Assembly: GCF_020594515.1 (NCBI RefSeq)
Contig: NZ_JAJCTH010000023.1
Coordinates: forward strand, 1-56,825
Reading direction: 5' to 3'
DNA length: 56,825 bases
From: Rhodoferax sp. U2-2l
GTDB lineage: Bacteria; Pseudomonadota; Gammaproteobacteria; Burkholderiales; Burkholderiaceae_C
Shown: piece after piece, positions 35,424 through 44,733 of the stretch
How the letters are laid out: each line of letters opens with the position of its first letter
How positions within the stretch are numbered: position 1 is the first letter of the stretch
Translations under genes and position numbers: made by a program
The notes under the pieces: model-generated
Told to the model about the DNA's origin: nothing
The model's input: only the letters and a program-made list of their open reading frames with translations
Database searches by the model: none

Positions 35424-36584
35424 TCAGCCTCCGATGTAACTCATCTCGATGCGTTTGACCGGCGGGCCGGTGTCTGGCCCCAGCGCCTGGCGCTGCTCGG
35501 AATAGTTGTCGCGGCGACCCTGCCAGATGTGGCCGATGGTATTGCTCAGGTCGGCGTCAGACGCGTCACCGCGCAGCAGGCTGCGCAGGTCGTAACCCTT
35601 GTCGGCAAATAGGCACAAATAGAGTTGGCCCTCAGTCGACAGCCGGGCGCGGTTGCAGCTGCCGCAAAAAGCCTGGGTCACGCTGCTGATCACGCCCACC
35701 TCGCCCAAGGCCGGGTCAAAACGCCCGTCGGCACCGGCGTAGCCCCAGCGCTGGGCGGTTTCGCCGGGCTGACTCGGCGCCAGTGGCACCAGCGGCAACT
35801 CGGTCTGGAGCAGCCGGATCACCTCGGCCGAGGGCAGCACCTGGTTCATGCGCCAGCCGTTGGTGGCGCCCACGTCCATGTATTCAATAAAGCGCAGCAC
35901 CATGCCGCTGCCGCGGAAATGCCTGGCCATCGGCAAAATCTGCTGCTCGTTGGTACCGCGCTTGACCACCATGTTGATCTTGATCGGGCCCAGCCCGGCG
36001 GCACGGGCGGCGTCAATGCCCGCCAGCACATCGGCCACCGGAAAGTCGACGTCGTTCATGCTGCGAAACACCGCGTCGTCCAGCGCATCCAGGCTGACGG
36101 TGACCCGCTGCAGACCGGCGTCTTTCAAGGCCTGGGCCTTGCGTGCCAGCAGTGCGCCGTTGGTGGTCAGCGTCAGGTCCAGGGGCTGGCCCTCGGGCGT
36201 GCGCAGGGTGGCAAGCTGCGCGACCAAGCGTTCTAGATGTTTGCGCAGCAGCGGCTCGCCACCGGTCAGGCGGATTTTTTGCACCCCGTGGGCGACGAAC
36301 TGACGTGTCAGGCGGGTGATTTCCTCAAACGACAGCAGCGCCGAATGCGGCAGGTAGGCGTAGTTGCCGTCAAAAATCTCCTTGGGCATGCAGTAGTTGC
36401 AGCGGAAATTGCAGCGGTCGGTCACGCTGATGCGCAGGTCATGCAGGGCCCGGCCACGCAAGTCGGCCAGCAGGCCCTGGGCGGTGAGGCGCTGGTCTGC
36501 CTGGAAGGCGGACTTTGGCAGCGCCAGGGCCAAGGGGCGATGGTCATGCAGCGGGATCACCCGCTGCGGTTGGGGGTCTGACAT
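35424..36584 (-). CDS. moaA: GTP 3',8-cyclase MoaA
   Basis: MoaA is the radical-SAM enzyme of the first step of molybdopterin synthesis. The 386-residue protein has its SAM cluster at Cys58, Cys62 and Cys65 ([10 protein letters not shown]), the SAM-binding [12 protein letters not shown], and the C-terminal cluster cysteines in [21 protein letters not shown]. It ends GG, the dipeptide needed for catalysis in MoaA. It leads the moaA-mobA-moeA set next to the nor genes, suggesting a molybdoenzyme such as nitrate reductase nearby outside the window. Confidence 0.95.
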   Translation of the reverse strand: MSDPQPQRVIPLHDHRPLALALPKSAFQADQRLTAQGLLADLRGRALHDLRISVTDRCNFRCNYCMPKEIFDGNYAYLPHSALLSFEEITRLTRQFVAHGVQKIRLTGGEPLLRKHLERLVAQLATLRTPEGQPLDLTLTTNGALLARKAQALKDAGLQRVTVSLDALDDAVFRSMNDVDFPVADVLAGIDAARAAGLGPIKINMVVKRGTNEQQILPMARHFRGSGMVLRFIEYMDVGATNGWRMNQVLPSAEVIRLLQTELPLVPLAPSQPGETAQRWGYAGADGRFDPALGEVGVISSVTQAFCGSCNRARLSTEGQLYLCLFADKGYDLRSLLRGDASDADLSNTIGHIWQGRRDNYSEQRQALGPDTGPPVKRIEMSYIGG

Positions 36585-36798
36585 GAGGGTTGGACTTGAA
36601 ATAAAGGGCCGGGGAAGGGCAGTTTGACAAGCGATGGGACCGCCGCGATTTTGTCACGCGCGCCAGCCTTCGTCGGGAAGGGGCCAATTGCCGTCTTTCA
36701 CCATCACTTACCCAAGGACGGGTTCAAGACCTATGGCTGCCGTTGACAGGCTCGTACACCTGCTATCGGCCAAAGCAGTCTTGCAGACCTGAGCGTGT

Positions 36799-37773
36799 TT
36801 AGTCACCAGGGCCGTGTTGGCTTTCACAAAAGAGCCGCCTGTACCCAGATGGTGAAATGTGCAGTTGGCCCGTAAAGTGTTGACGCAGGGACAACGCAGA
36901 GCCAAATCCCACCTCCGTCGCAACCTGCTCAATCGGCAAATCCGTGGTTTCCAGCAGCTGCTGCGCTCTCGCGATTCGCTGGGCAGCCAGCCACTTGACG
37001 AAGGTCACGCCCGTGGCTTCACGAAAGCGCCGGGTAAAGGTTCTTCGGCTCATGCGCGCCACCTCGGCCAGCACATCCAGTGACAGCGGCTGTGACAAAT
37101 GCTCGCGAGCCCATTCCAGAACACCGGGTAAACGGTTCTCGCTGGGCAGCGAAGGCACTGGCTGCTCGATGTATTGCGCCTGTCCACCCTGGCGATGTGG
37201 TGGTGTCACCAGCAACCTCGCCACGCGGTTGGCAACGTCAGCGCCGTGACGCTGACGCACCAGGTTCAGGCAGCAATCAATCGCAGCCACTGTCCCGGCG
37301 GACGTCATGACATGACCGTCATCCACGTAGAGCACGTCTGGCAAAAAGTTGGCCCTGGGAAAGCGCTGGGCGAAAAGCTCGCGACAGGCCCAATGGGTTG
37401 TCGCGCGGCGTTCGTCCAACAAGCCCGCATCACACAGCACAAAGGCGCCCAGGCACAGGCCAACCACCTGGGCGCCGCGGGCGTGGGCCTGTCTCAGTGC
37501 GTTCGACAAGACTGCTGGCGCAGCGTTTTCTGGATGGTTCCAGGCCGGGACGATGACGATGTCGGCATCGTCCATGGCGCCCAGGCCGCCGGGCACCTCA
37601 ATCTCCATACCCTGGTCGCAGCGCACGCGACCGGGAGCCGGCGCGCAGTAGCGCACTTCGTACGGTGGTAGTCCAGCAGGTGCAGGCGTGACGCCGAACA
37701 CGATGCCCGGCACCGAGAGATGGAAAAGGCTGACGCCCTCGAAAGCAAGGACGGCGACACGGACGGGCTTCAT
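36799..37773 (-). CDS. GlxA-family AraC-type transcriptional regulator
   Basis: A 324-residue regulator with an N-terminal DJ-1/PfpI-like domain (about 1-185, with GAQVVGLCLGAFVLCDAGLLDERRATTHW) and a C-terminal AraC helix-turn-helix pair. The latter includes LDVLAEVARMSRRTFTRRFREATG and LPIEQVATEVGFGSALSLRQHF. The amidase-like domain keeps a Cys at the nucleophile elbow, but such regulators are generally not enzymes. The inducer is unknown. It is divergent from the metallo-beta-lactamase-fold gene at 37932 and may control it. The 214 bases downstream hold no gene. Confidence 0.9.
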   Translation of the reverse strand: MKPVRVAVLAFEGVSLFHLSVPGIVFGVTPAPAGLPPYEVRYCAPAPGRVRCDQGMEIEVPGGLGAMDDADIVIVPAWNHPENAAPAVLSNALRQAHARGAQVVGLCLGAFVLCDAGLLDERRATTHWACRELFAQRFPRANFLPDVLYVDDGHVMTSAGTVAAIDCCLNLVRQRHGADVANRVARLLVTPPHRQGGQAQYIEQPVPSLPSENRLPGVLEWAREHLSQPLSLDVLAEVARMSRRTFTRRFREATGVTFVKWLAAQRIARAQQLLETTDLPIEQVATEVGFGSALSLRQHFTGQLHISPSGYRRLFCESQHGPGD

Positions 37774-37931
37774 GGCGTCTCCAGTGGCGATGGTCGTAAA
37801 TTGGCCTGATTTTATCTAATGTTGTCATTTGGGCCACTGGTGCGAATCCGAGCCCCTCCGCAAAATTGACCCCAACGCGCAAACGGCGTCTTCGTTGCGC
37901 GCAATCAACCCAATTTTGAAGGAAAAACCTC

Positions 37932-38840
37932 ATGAAAATCTCGAAACCTTTGCGCAGCGCCGCAGTCCTGAGTGGCATTGCGATGCTCGTCGCCAGCGGC
38001 ACGGCCTACGCCGGCACCAGCGACTCGGCAGCGCCCACGGCGGTGGCCAACGCCGTCCAAGTCCAGCAGATTCGAAACGCGACGGTCAAGATCGACTTCT
38101 CTGGCACCACGTTTCTGGTCGACCCGATGCTCTCCGCACAAGGTGGGTTCCCTGGCTTTGAAGGCACCTACCGCAGCGAGTTGCGTAACCCATTGGTCGA
38201 GTTGCCGTTGTCGGTTGATGACGTGTTGGAAAGCGTTGAAGCCGTCGTTGTGACCCACACCCACACCGATCACTGGGATGAAGCCGCGCAAAAGCAGATT
38301 CCCAAGAACATGCCAGTGTTTGTGCAAAACGAAGTCGATGCCCAAACAATTCGTGGTCAAGGCTTTAAAGATGTGCGTGTCCTCCAGGGAACTACCACTT
38401 TCAACGGTGTCAAGCTGAGCAAGACCGGCGGCCAGCATGGCAGTGATTTGTGGTTTGCAGACCCCGCACGTTCTGCGGCGATGGGTCCCGTCATGGGGGT
38501 GGTGTTTTCTGCGCCCCAGGCCAAAACCGTTTACGTCGCTGGTGACACGGTGTGGCGCCCGGAAGTGGATCAAGCACTGAAACAGCACAAGCCAGACGTG
38601 GTGATCCTCAACACAGGAAGCGCACTCATGACAGGCTGGGAGGAGCATCCCATCATCATGGGCAAGCAGGACACCCTGCAAGCCACCAAAGCAGCGCCCA
38701 ACGCGGCCATCGTGGCGGTACACATGGATTCAGTGAACCACATGTCACTCAACCGCAAGGAACTACGTGAATTTGTGCAAGAAAACAAAATTCAGGAGCG
38801 AGTGGTGATTCCTGAAGACGGTGAAGTGATGAAGTTCTAA
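37932..38840 (+). CDS. Exported metallo-beta-lactamase-fold hydrolase
   Basis: A 302-residue protein with a signal peptide (MKISKPLRSAAVLSGIAMLVASGTAYA, cleavage near residue 27). The metal-binding motif THTHTDHWDE near residue 110 fits H-x-H-x-D-H. Later segments KTVYVAGDTVW and VAVHMDSVNHM would supply further ligands, in the UlaG-like branch of the fold. The substrate is unknown. A good AAGGA site precedes the ATG. The 158-base gap to the divergent GlxA-type regulator gene would hold both promoters. Confidence 0.85.
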   Translation: MKISKPLRSAAVLSGIAMLVASGTAYAGTSDSAAPTAVANAVQVQQIRNATVKIDFSGTTFLVDPMLSAQGGFPGFEGTYRSELRNPLVELPLSVDDVLESVEAVVVTHTHTDHWDEAAQKQIPKNMPVFVQNEVDAQTIRGQGFKDVRVLQGTTTFNGVKLSKTGGQHGSDLWFADPARSAAMGPVMGVVFSAPQAKTVYVAGDTVWRPEVDQALKQHKPDVVILNTGSALMTGWEEHPIIMGKQDTLQATKAAPNAAIVAVHMDSVNHMSLNRKELREFVQENKIQERVVIPEDGEVMKF

Positions 38841-38918
38841 GAAATCAGGATGGGTTAGCGGGCCTGTCAGCGCACGGCCAGGGTCGGCCCTTGTGTGGCC
38901 CATCGGCTTCTCGCGGAC

Positions 38919-39932
38919 CTACCAGGCTTTTAAGGCTTGCAACAGTCGCGTTTTGACATCTGCACTGGCAAAGCTGGCCTCAATGGAGGTGCGCGCCACG
39001 GACCGGGTCACCTCATCCGTCCATCCAAAGGTCTGGCGGCATAAGGCATATTCCCCGACCAGACTGGCACCCAGCAAGGCCGGGTCATCGGTGTTGACGG
39101 AAACACGCACACCCGCCGCACGCAGATTCTCGATGGGGTGTTCATGAATGGAGGGGTAGACACCCAGAACCAGGTTCGACGTGGGGCAAATCCCCAAGGG
39201 AATTTGTCGCTCGGCCAGCAAACTGACCAACGCCGCATCTTCAATGGCTCTGACGCCATGGTCAATTCGGTCTGCCCCCAGCAAGTTCACTGCATCCCAG
39301 ACGCCTTCAGGCCCGCTGGACTCGCCGGCGTGCACGGTGCGGCGCAGGCCAGCATCTCCTGCGCGCCTGAAGGCGTCGGCAAATCGCGGGCCGGTGCGGC
39401 CCGCCGTGACCTCATTGCCATCCACCGACAAAGCCACCACGCGGGGATGGCGGCTGGCGCGCAGCGCATCAACCAGTTCGATGGCTTCATCGGCAGACTG
39501 GGTTCGCAACAGGCTGACGCACAAGCCCACGCTGGGCAACCCATCCTGTTCGGCCGCTTTGAAACCCGCATCCATGGCATCGAGCATGGCGCCCAGTCGT
39601 CCATGCCAGGCATGCCAGTGCGTGGGATTGAAGATGACGTCGGCGTAACCCGTGCCGTTATCGGCCAGTCTTTGGCTGAGCCCATAGCTCAGTGCCACCA
39701 ATCGCTCGGTGGTGCAGGCCAAACCGCACGCCAGGTCAAGAAAGCCAAGAAAGTCTGCCAGGCCGGAGAACTTGAACAAATCTTCCTGCGGTCTGGGCAG
39801 TGTCACGCCTTCGGCCTTGGCCCACTGCGCGATGGTCGCCGCCTCGAAGCAGCCCTCCAGGTGCAGATGCACCTCTGCCTTGGGAAGGGATGTCAAGCGG
39901 CTGGCCTCAAGGTCTGGGAGCGTTCTGTTCAT
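38919..39932 (-). CDS. add: Adenosine deaminase family protein
   Basis: A 337-residue TIM-barrel amidohydrolase. The zinc ligands HLHLEG (PKAEVHLHLEG) open the protein. TVHAGESSGPEGVWDAVNLLGADRIDHGVRA holds the next His and Glu, and the C-terminal SVNTDDPALLGASL has the catalytic Asp pair. This is the adenosine deaminase pattern, which converts adenosine to inosine; adenine deaminase is a close alternative and cannot be excluded. It is followed, after a 220-base gap on the upstream side, by the triple-RidA gene on the same strand. Confidence 0.87.
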   Translation of the reverse strand: MNRTLPDLEASRLTSLPKAEVHLHLEGCFEAATIAQWAKAEGVTLPRPQEDLFKFSGLADFLGFLDLACGLACTTERLVALSYGLSQRLADNGTGYADVIFNPTHWHAWHGRLGAMLDAMDAGFKAAEQDGLPSVGLCVSLLRTQSADEAIELVDALRASRHPRVVALSVDGNEVTAGRTGPRFADAFRRAGDAGLRRTVHAGESSGPEGVWDAVNLLGADRIDHGVRAIEDAALVSLLAERQIPLGICPTSNLVLGVYPSIHEHPIENLRAAGVRVSVNTDDPALLGASLVGEYALCRQTFGWTDEVTRSVARTSIEASFASADVKTRLLQALKAW

Positions 39933-40152
39933 TCAGGAGATTGTCGCTGCTCACCGTCCAGGCTTTGCCGGTGGCGCACCAGTCCATTGGGCTGTTTTGG
40001 CGCGATCACGTCCGTCTCGGAAGACACCAGGGGCGCCTCGTCAGTCCGTGTCGAACGGGTGCTGCCGTGGGCGGGTTGCACCACGGCAGCTTATTCGACA
40101 CTGGGCGCGTCGTTAGAGCCAGTGCCGAACCACTTGGATCGCCCCAGCCTTT

Positions 40153-41412
40153 TTAGGCGCTGACGGATGCTGCTTTGGGGGGTGTACCTTCAGCGTTTGA
40201 TGCAACGGCATCGATTTGAATTAAAGCATCGCCAGGCAAAGCGGATACGCCAATGATTCTTCGCGCAGGCACACCGGCGGGGAAGAATTTTGCATATGCC
40301 TCATTCACAGCATCAATATCTGCGATATCTTTGAGTGCGATATTGATCTTCACCACATCATCCATCACGTGGTTGACACCCTCCAAAATCGCCTTGATAT
40401 TATTCAGACATTGTTCCGTCTGCTTTTTGATGTCGCCAGTCACCATTTTCCCGGTTTTGGGGTCGAAAGCTAACTGAGCGGCAATATGGTTGTAATGTGA
40501 AAATGCAACGGTTTGCGAGTATCTGCGTTCGGCGGTGTCATCCGTCCCTTGGGCTTTGATGACGATGTTGCGGGCGTCGTCAGGACTTTGTGGCGGCGTT
40601 CCATCTCCGTGGGACACCACAGCTTCAATTTGTACCTTGGCACCCATAGGCAGTGCTGAAACGGCGACCGTTGTCAGTGCAGGCACATAACCCGGGTAAG
40701 ACGTTTCCAAAACCTCTTTTGCCGTTTGCAAATCCGACAAATTTGTCGCAAAGATGGTCACCCTCACCACGTCATCCATCACATGGTTGATACTTTCCAA
40801 GATGGCTTTGATGTTGCTCAGGCACTGATTCGCCTGTTCTTTGACGCCGCCGTCGATGATCTTGCCTGTTTTTGAATCAATCGGTAATTGGGCGGTGAGG
40901 TTGTTGTAGTGAGAAAACGCGACCGTTTGCGTCGACAGCGGGGAGGTGGGTGCCTGGTCGGTATTTCTGGCGACTTTGACCAAATCTCCGGCTTGCGGCG
41001 CGCCTGGAATCGTGCCTTCACCGTGGGACACCAGGGCTTCAACTTGGATCAGGGCCTGCATGGGCAAAGCGGCGACGGCCGCCGTTGTTCGCGCGGGAAC
41101 ATAGCCCTGGAAAAACGTTGAAAAAACTTCGTCGACAACGTCAATATCCGCGATATTTTGAACGAATATGCTTATTCTGACAATATCGTCCATGGTGTGG
41201 TGAATGCCTTCCACAATGGCCTTGATATTTTCGAAGCATTGTTGCGCTTGATTTTTTATGCCACCAGCTACTATTTTTCCGGATGCTGGATCGATAGGTA
41301 ACTGGGCTGCAAGGTTGTTGTAGTGAGAGAATGCCACGGTTTGCGAATACGGACCCATGCCTTGGAGGGCGCTTACTGGATTTTTTGATGATATTGCGTT
41401 GAAATTGCTCAT
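40153..41412 (-). CDS. Protein of three tandem RidA-like domains
   Basis: A 419-residue protein made of three RidA-type repeats (about 20-132, 160-270 and 297-408). Each opens SQTVAFSHYN or TQTVAFSHYN and contains the (V/I)xHxMDD(I/V)V segment. The Arg that corresponds to catalytic Arg105 of E. coli RidA is present in repeats 1 and 3 (Arg108, Arg384) but Leu246 in repeat 2. The partner Glu is Glu125, Glu263 and Asp401. RidA normally forms a trimer of single domains, so this chain could fold as a covalent trimer with fewer active sites. Its lower GC content suggests recent acquisition. Confidence 0.85.
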   Translation of the reverse strand: MSNFNAISSKNPVSALQGMGPYSQTVAFSHYNNLAAQLPIDPASGKIVAGGIKNQAQQCFENIKAIVEGIHHTMDDIVRISIFVQNIADIDVVDEVFSTFFQGYVPARTTAAVAALPMQALIQVEALVSHGEGTIPGAPQAGDLVKVARNTDQAPTSPLSTQTVAFSHYNNLTAQLPIDSKTGKIIDGGVKEQANQCLSNIKAILESINHVMDDVVRVTIFATNLSDLQTAKEVLETSYPGYVPALTTVAVSALPMGAKVQIEAVVSHGDGTPPQSPDDARNIVIKAQGTDDTAERRYSQTVAFSHYNHIAAQLAFDPKTGKMVTGDIKKQTEQCLNNIKAILEGVNHVMDDVVKINIALKDIADIDAVNEAYAKFFPAGVPARRIIGVSALPGDALIQIDAVASNAEGTPPKAASVSA

Positions 41413-41886
41413 AATATTATTAATCTTTCATGTTGTCGTTGGGTATTGGGTTGTGTTGCTATTGAAATAGCTTATTAAATTTGCATATAGCCTCCTGTAA
41501 AGCATCTTTTTCATGCTGATTGGTGATGAATAAAAGGGATGGGCGCCCGAGGCCCCGCACGGACGGATGCCTTGGCATGGCCGTGGTCAAACATGCGTTG
41601 CTTGTTTGCCTCGAGACGGGGCATCACGGCCTTGCCGTTGTCAAGGCGATGCTTTTCTGCGCCTGGGGCGTTTCACTGCGCTCAGTGGGGTCCACAGCGT
41701 TGCCGCCGATGTGCAACGATGCGCTGATGCGGGGTCTTGACTGAGCTTTTCATGGGTGATGTCGATGAACGTGCCACGTGATGACGAAGCAATTCAGTCT
41801 AGGGTCGGGGCCCCTGCCGACTGTGGAAGATTCTTGAACAATATGGACGGGAATGTCGCAATGTGGTGAGCAACCGGCCTACACAG
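41413..41886. other. 474-base gap, AT-rich promoter region plus unassigned sequence
   Basis: The 110 bases next to the triple-RidA gene are AT-rich (41413-41530) and probably hold its promoter. The rest contains two short overlapping plus-strand frames (to 41744) with no family, signal or ribosome site, so no gene is called. No repeat was found here. Confidence 0.5.
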
Positions 41887-42375
41887 CTAGGTGCAGTGCT
41901 TATGGGCTGACTTGCGCGCCCCAGAGGCTGAATGGGCGCCATGGACATGCCCCTCGCGGCTCGATGAGGACACAGGACTTTTGGCGATCTCGGTCAGCTC
42001 ATGAAGTATTCCGCAGTGCTGCGCCTCCTGCCCGCCCAGGCAGGCTTCGCGCAAGCTCTTGAGCTGCTTTTCCAACTGGCGCAGCTCTTTGATCCGCTCG
42101 GCTACGTGGCCAATGTGCGCATCCAGAAGCTCATTGACTTCCAGGCAGTTGTCCGTTGGCGCGTCTTTGAAACGCAGCAGCACACGAATCTCGTCCAGCG
42201 TCATGTCCAGCCCACGGCAATGGCGGATGAAAGACAAGCGCTCTGCGTGGGCGTCACCGTAAATACGGTAATTGCCCTCACTGCGTCCAGGTTCGGCCAG
42301 CAAGTTCTGGCGCTCGTAGAACCGGATGGTTTCGACTTGGGTGTTCGTCAGCGCGGCCAGTTCGCCAATTTTCAT
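41887..42375 (-). CDS. cadR: MerR-family Cd(II)/Pb(II)-responsive regulator (CadR/PbrR type)
   Basis: A 162-residue MerR regulator. KIGELAALTNTQVETIRFYERQNLL is the DNA-binding start, and EGNYRIYGDAHAERLSFIRHCRGLDMTLDEIR is typical of CadR/PbrR. Metal-binding cysteines are visible: Cys77 (DNCLEVN), and the C-terminal Cys pair around AQHCGIL with a His-rich tail (EGHVHGAHSASGARKSAHKHC) like that of CadR. It is divergent from the P-type ATPase gene; the shared operator lies 18 bases from its start. Confidence 0.9.
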   Translation of the reverse strand: MKIGELAALTNTQVETIRFYERQNLLAEPGRSEGNYRIYGDAHAERLSFIRHCRGLDMTLDEIRVLLRFKDAPTDNCLEVNELLDAHIGHVAERIKELRQLEKQLKSLREACLGGQEAQHCGILHELTEIAKSPVSSSSREGHVHGAHSASGARKSAHKHCT

Positions 42376-42392
42376 GGAAGTTCCTCAAGGGC

Positions 42393-42423
42393 TTGACTCT
42401 GTAGTGGCTACAGGGTTTTTAAT
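42393..42423 (+). promoter_or_regulatory. MerR-type operator/promoter for the cadA gene
   Basis: A -35 TTGACT (42393-42398) and a -10 TTTAAT (42418-42423) are 19 bases apart, the over-long spacing of MerR-controlled promoters. Between them lies the dyad CTGTAG-TGG-CTACAG (42399-42413), extended as ACTCTGTAG/CTACAGGGT, near-identical to PbrR/CadR operators. The regulator would untwist this DNA when metal binds. Confidence 0.9.
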
Positions 42424-42460
42424 ACTGTAACGACTCGCATGCCATTCAGCAAGGACACCC

Positions 42461-44731
42461 ATGAGCCACCCGCACACCGAAGAAAAAGCTACCAGTCACG
42501 CCTGTGGGTGTGCAAGCGCCTGCGCCACAGAATCCATCGTCATAGCCCAACCCAGGCCTGAGCCAGCAGGCATCTTGGTTTTTCGCATCCCCACCATGGA
42601 CTGTGCGGCGGAGGAGGGCGAGATACGACATGCCTTGGCCAAACTGCCGGGGCTACGCAGCCTGAACTTTCAACTGGGCGCACGAACGCTGGCTATTGAC
42701 GCACCTGCCGAAGCCATACCGCAAGCGCTGGATGCGATCCGCCAGGCCGGATTCAAACCAGTCCCTTTGTCTGAATCCGTCGGACACGACGACGATCACC
42801 ATCACGGCCATGACCATCACCATGGTCACCAGCATGGCGGCTTTGTCCTTCAAGAAGGCTTGCCCCGGTACACCCTGGCTTTGGTTTTGGCTCTTGGCGC
42901 CGAATCGATGTCATTCTTCGCCCCACATACCTTGACCTTCACTGCGCTTGGGATGGTTCTGGCAGCTGCAGCCATTGGATTGGCTGGGTTTTCAACCTAC
43001 GTGAAGGGATTGGCGGCGCTGCGCCATCTGCGCTTGAACATCAATGCACTGATGACCGTCGCCGTCACAGGCGCGTTCCTCATTGGTCAATGGCCAGAGG
43101 CCGCCATGGTCATGGCGCTTTATGCCATGGCTGAACTGATCGAAGCGCGGTCCGTGGATCGCGCCCGCCATGCCATCAAAGGCTTGCTGGACATGACCCC
43201 TGACATGGCCGAGGTCAGACAAGCCGACGGTTCATGGGTTGAGCGCCTGGTCAAGACCGTCGCCATAGGCGCTACCGTTCGGGTCAAGCCGGGCGCGCGT
43301 GTTCCGCTTGACGGCGAGATCATCGCCGGGACAACTTCGGTGGACCAATCCCCTGTGACTGGCGAGAGCATCCCGGTTGACAAGGTGGTTGGCGACCCGG
43401 TGTTTGCGGGCACCATCAACACCACCGGCATGGTCGAGGTCCAAGTCAGCGCAGCAGCCAATGGCACCTTGCTGGCCCGGATCATCCATGCGGTCGAGCA
43501 GGCGCAAGGGTCCAGGGCGCCCACGCAGCAATTCGTGGATCGTTTTGCGGCCATCTATACACCGGCTGTTTTTGCATTGGCTTTGGCGGTGGGGCTGCTG
43601 ACGCCTTGGCTGATGGGCTGGACCTGGATGCAGGCCATCTACAAAGCCCTGGTGCTTTTGGTCATCGCCTGTCCCTGCGCTTTGGTGATCTCCACCCCGG
43701 TGACGGTGGTGAGTGGTCTGGCTGCGGCCGCGCGCCGTGGCATCCTGATCAAGGGCGGCATCCATCTGGAAGGGGCCCGCAAGATCAAGGCCATTGCGCT
43801 GGACAAGACGGGCACGATCACGCTGGGCAAGCCCCAACTGGTGGCGACCGACGTCCTGCCCAATGGCCCGGACGCATCGCAAGTTTTGCGTTGGGCATCG
43901 GACTTGGCAGGTCATTCTGACCATCCCGTCTCCCAAGCCATTGCACAAGGCCTGGGACTTCAAGGCAACGGACAACTTGAAGGCTTTACCGCCCTGCCGG
44001 GTCGCGGCATCGAGGCCAAAACCAGCGGCTTTGCATTGATGTTGGGGAATCACCGCCTGATCGAAGAGCGTGGGCTTTGCAGCCCGCTGATCGAGGCCCG
44101 ATTGGCCGACCACGAAGCGCAGGGGCGAACGGTCACGATGCTGGCGTCCTCCACCCAAGTTTTGGCGATCTTCGCCGTGGCCGACACCATCAAGGAGAGT
44201 TCGCGCCAGGCCATCGCGGAACTGCACGCCCTTGGCGTGGCGTCGGTCATGCTCACCGGTGACAACGTGGCCACAGCCAAGGCGATTGCCAAAGAAGCGG
44301 GTATTGACGATGCGCGCGGTAATTTGCTGCCAGAGGACAAGCTTGCCGCCATCGAGGCACTGCAAAAACACTATGGCACTGTCGCCATGACCGGCGATGG
44401 CATCAACGACGCCCCGGCACTCGCTCGCGCCAACATCGGTTTTGCCATGGGTGGGGCGGGGACAGATACCGCCATGGAAGCGGCTGACGTGGTGATCATG
44501 AACGACGATCTGCGCCGCATTCCCGAAGCCATACGCCTGTCGCGCAACATGCAGGCCATTCTCTGGCAAAACATCGCTTTGGCTTTGGGTATCAAAGCGG
44601 TGTTCCTCTTGCTGGCGTTGTTCAATGGCGCCACCATGTGGATGGCGGTCTTCGCCGATATGGGCGCCAGCCTGTTGGTCGTGTTCAATGGATTGCGCAT
44701 TTTGCGCAGCAACTCTTCAACGGCGTGTTAG
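42461..44731 (+). CDS. cadA: Cd/Pb/Zn-transporting P-type ATPase
   Basis: A 756-residue P1B-type ATPase that exports soft divalent metals. The N-terminus is Cys-rich (HACGCASACATES), and its metal domain has a single-Cys PTMDCAAEEGEIR in place of CxxC. A His-rich linker follows (HHHGHDHHHGHQHGG, about 112-127). Core motifs are SPVTGES, the CPC metal site at 404-406, DKTGTIT with phosphorylated Asp448, the HP pair in SDHPVS, and TGDGINDAPALARANIGFAMG. The CPC and the CadR-type regulator favour Cd/Zn/Pb over copper. The MFS gene follows two bases after the stop. Confidence 0.94.
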   Translation: MSHPHTEEKATSHACGCASACATESIVIAQPRPEPAGILVFRIPTMDCAAEEGEIRHALAKLPGLRSLNFQLGARTLAIDAPAEAIPQALDAIRQAGFKPVPLSESVGHDDDHHHGHDHHHGHQHGGFVLQEGLPRYTLALVLALGAESMSFFAPHTLTFTALGMVLAAAAIGLAGFSTYVKGLAALRHLRLNINALMTVAVTGAFLIGQWPEAAMVMALYAMAELIEARSVDRARHAIKGLLDMTPDMAEVRQADGSWVERLVKTVAIGATVRVKPGARVPLDGEIIAGTTSVDQSPVTGESIPVDKVVGDPVFAGTINTTGMVEVQVSAAANGTLLARIIHAVEQAQGSRAPTQQFVDRFAAIYTPAVFALALAVGLLTPWLMGWTWMQAIYKALVLLVIACPCALVISTPVTVVSGLAAAARRGILIKGGIHLEGARKIKAIALDKTGTITLGKPQLVATDVLPNGPDASQVLRWASDLAGHSDHPVSQAIAQGLGLQGNGQLEGFTALPGRGIEAKTSGFALMLGNHRLIEERGLCSPLIEARLADHEAQGRTVTMLASSTQVLAIFAVADTIKESSRQAIAELHALGVASVMLTGDNVATAKAIAKEAGIDDARGNLLPEDKLAAIEALQKHYGTVAMTGDGINDAPALARANIGFAMGGAGTDTAMEAADVVIMNDDLRRIPEAIRLSRNMQAILWQNIALALGIKAVFLLLALFNGATMWMAVFADMGASLLVVFNGLRILRSNSSTAC

Positions 44732-44733
44732 CC

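Noticed and set aside
36640..36656. FNR-like site upstream of moaA (TTGAC half-site near TTGACAAGCGATGG)
   Set aside because: Only one half-site matches; the second half does not fit ATCAA.
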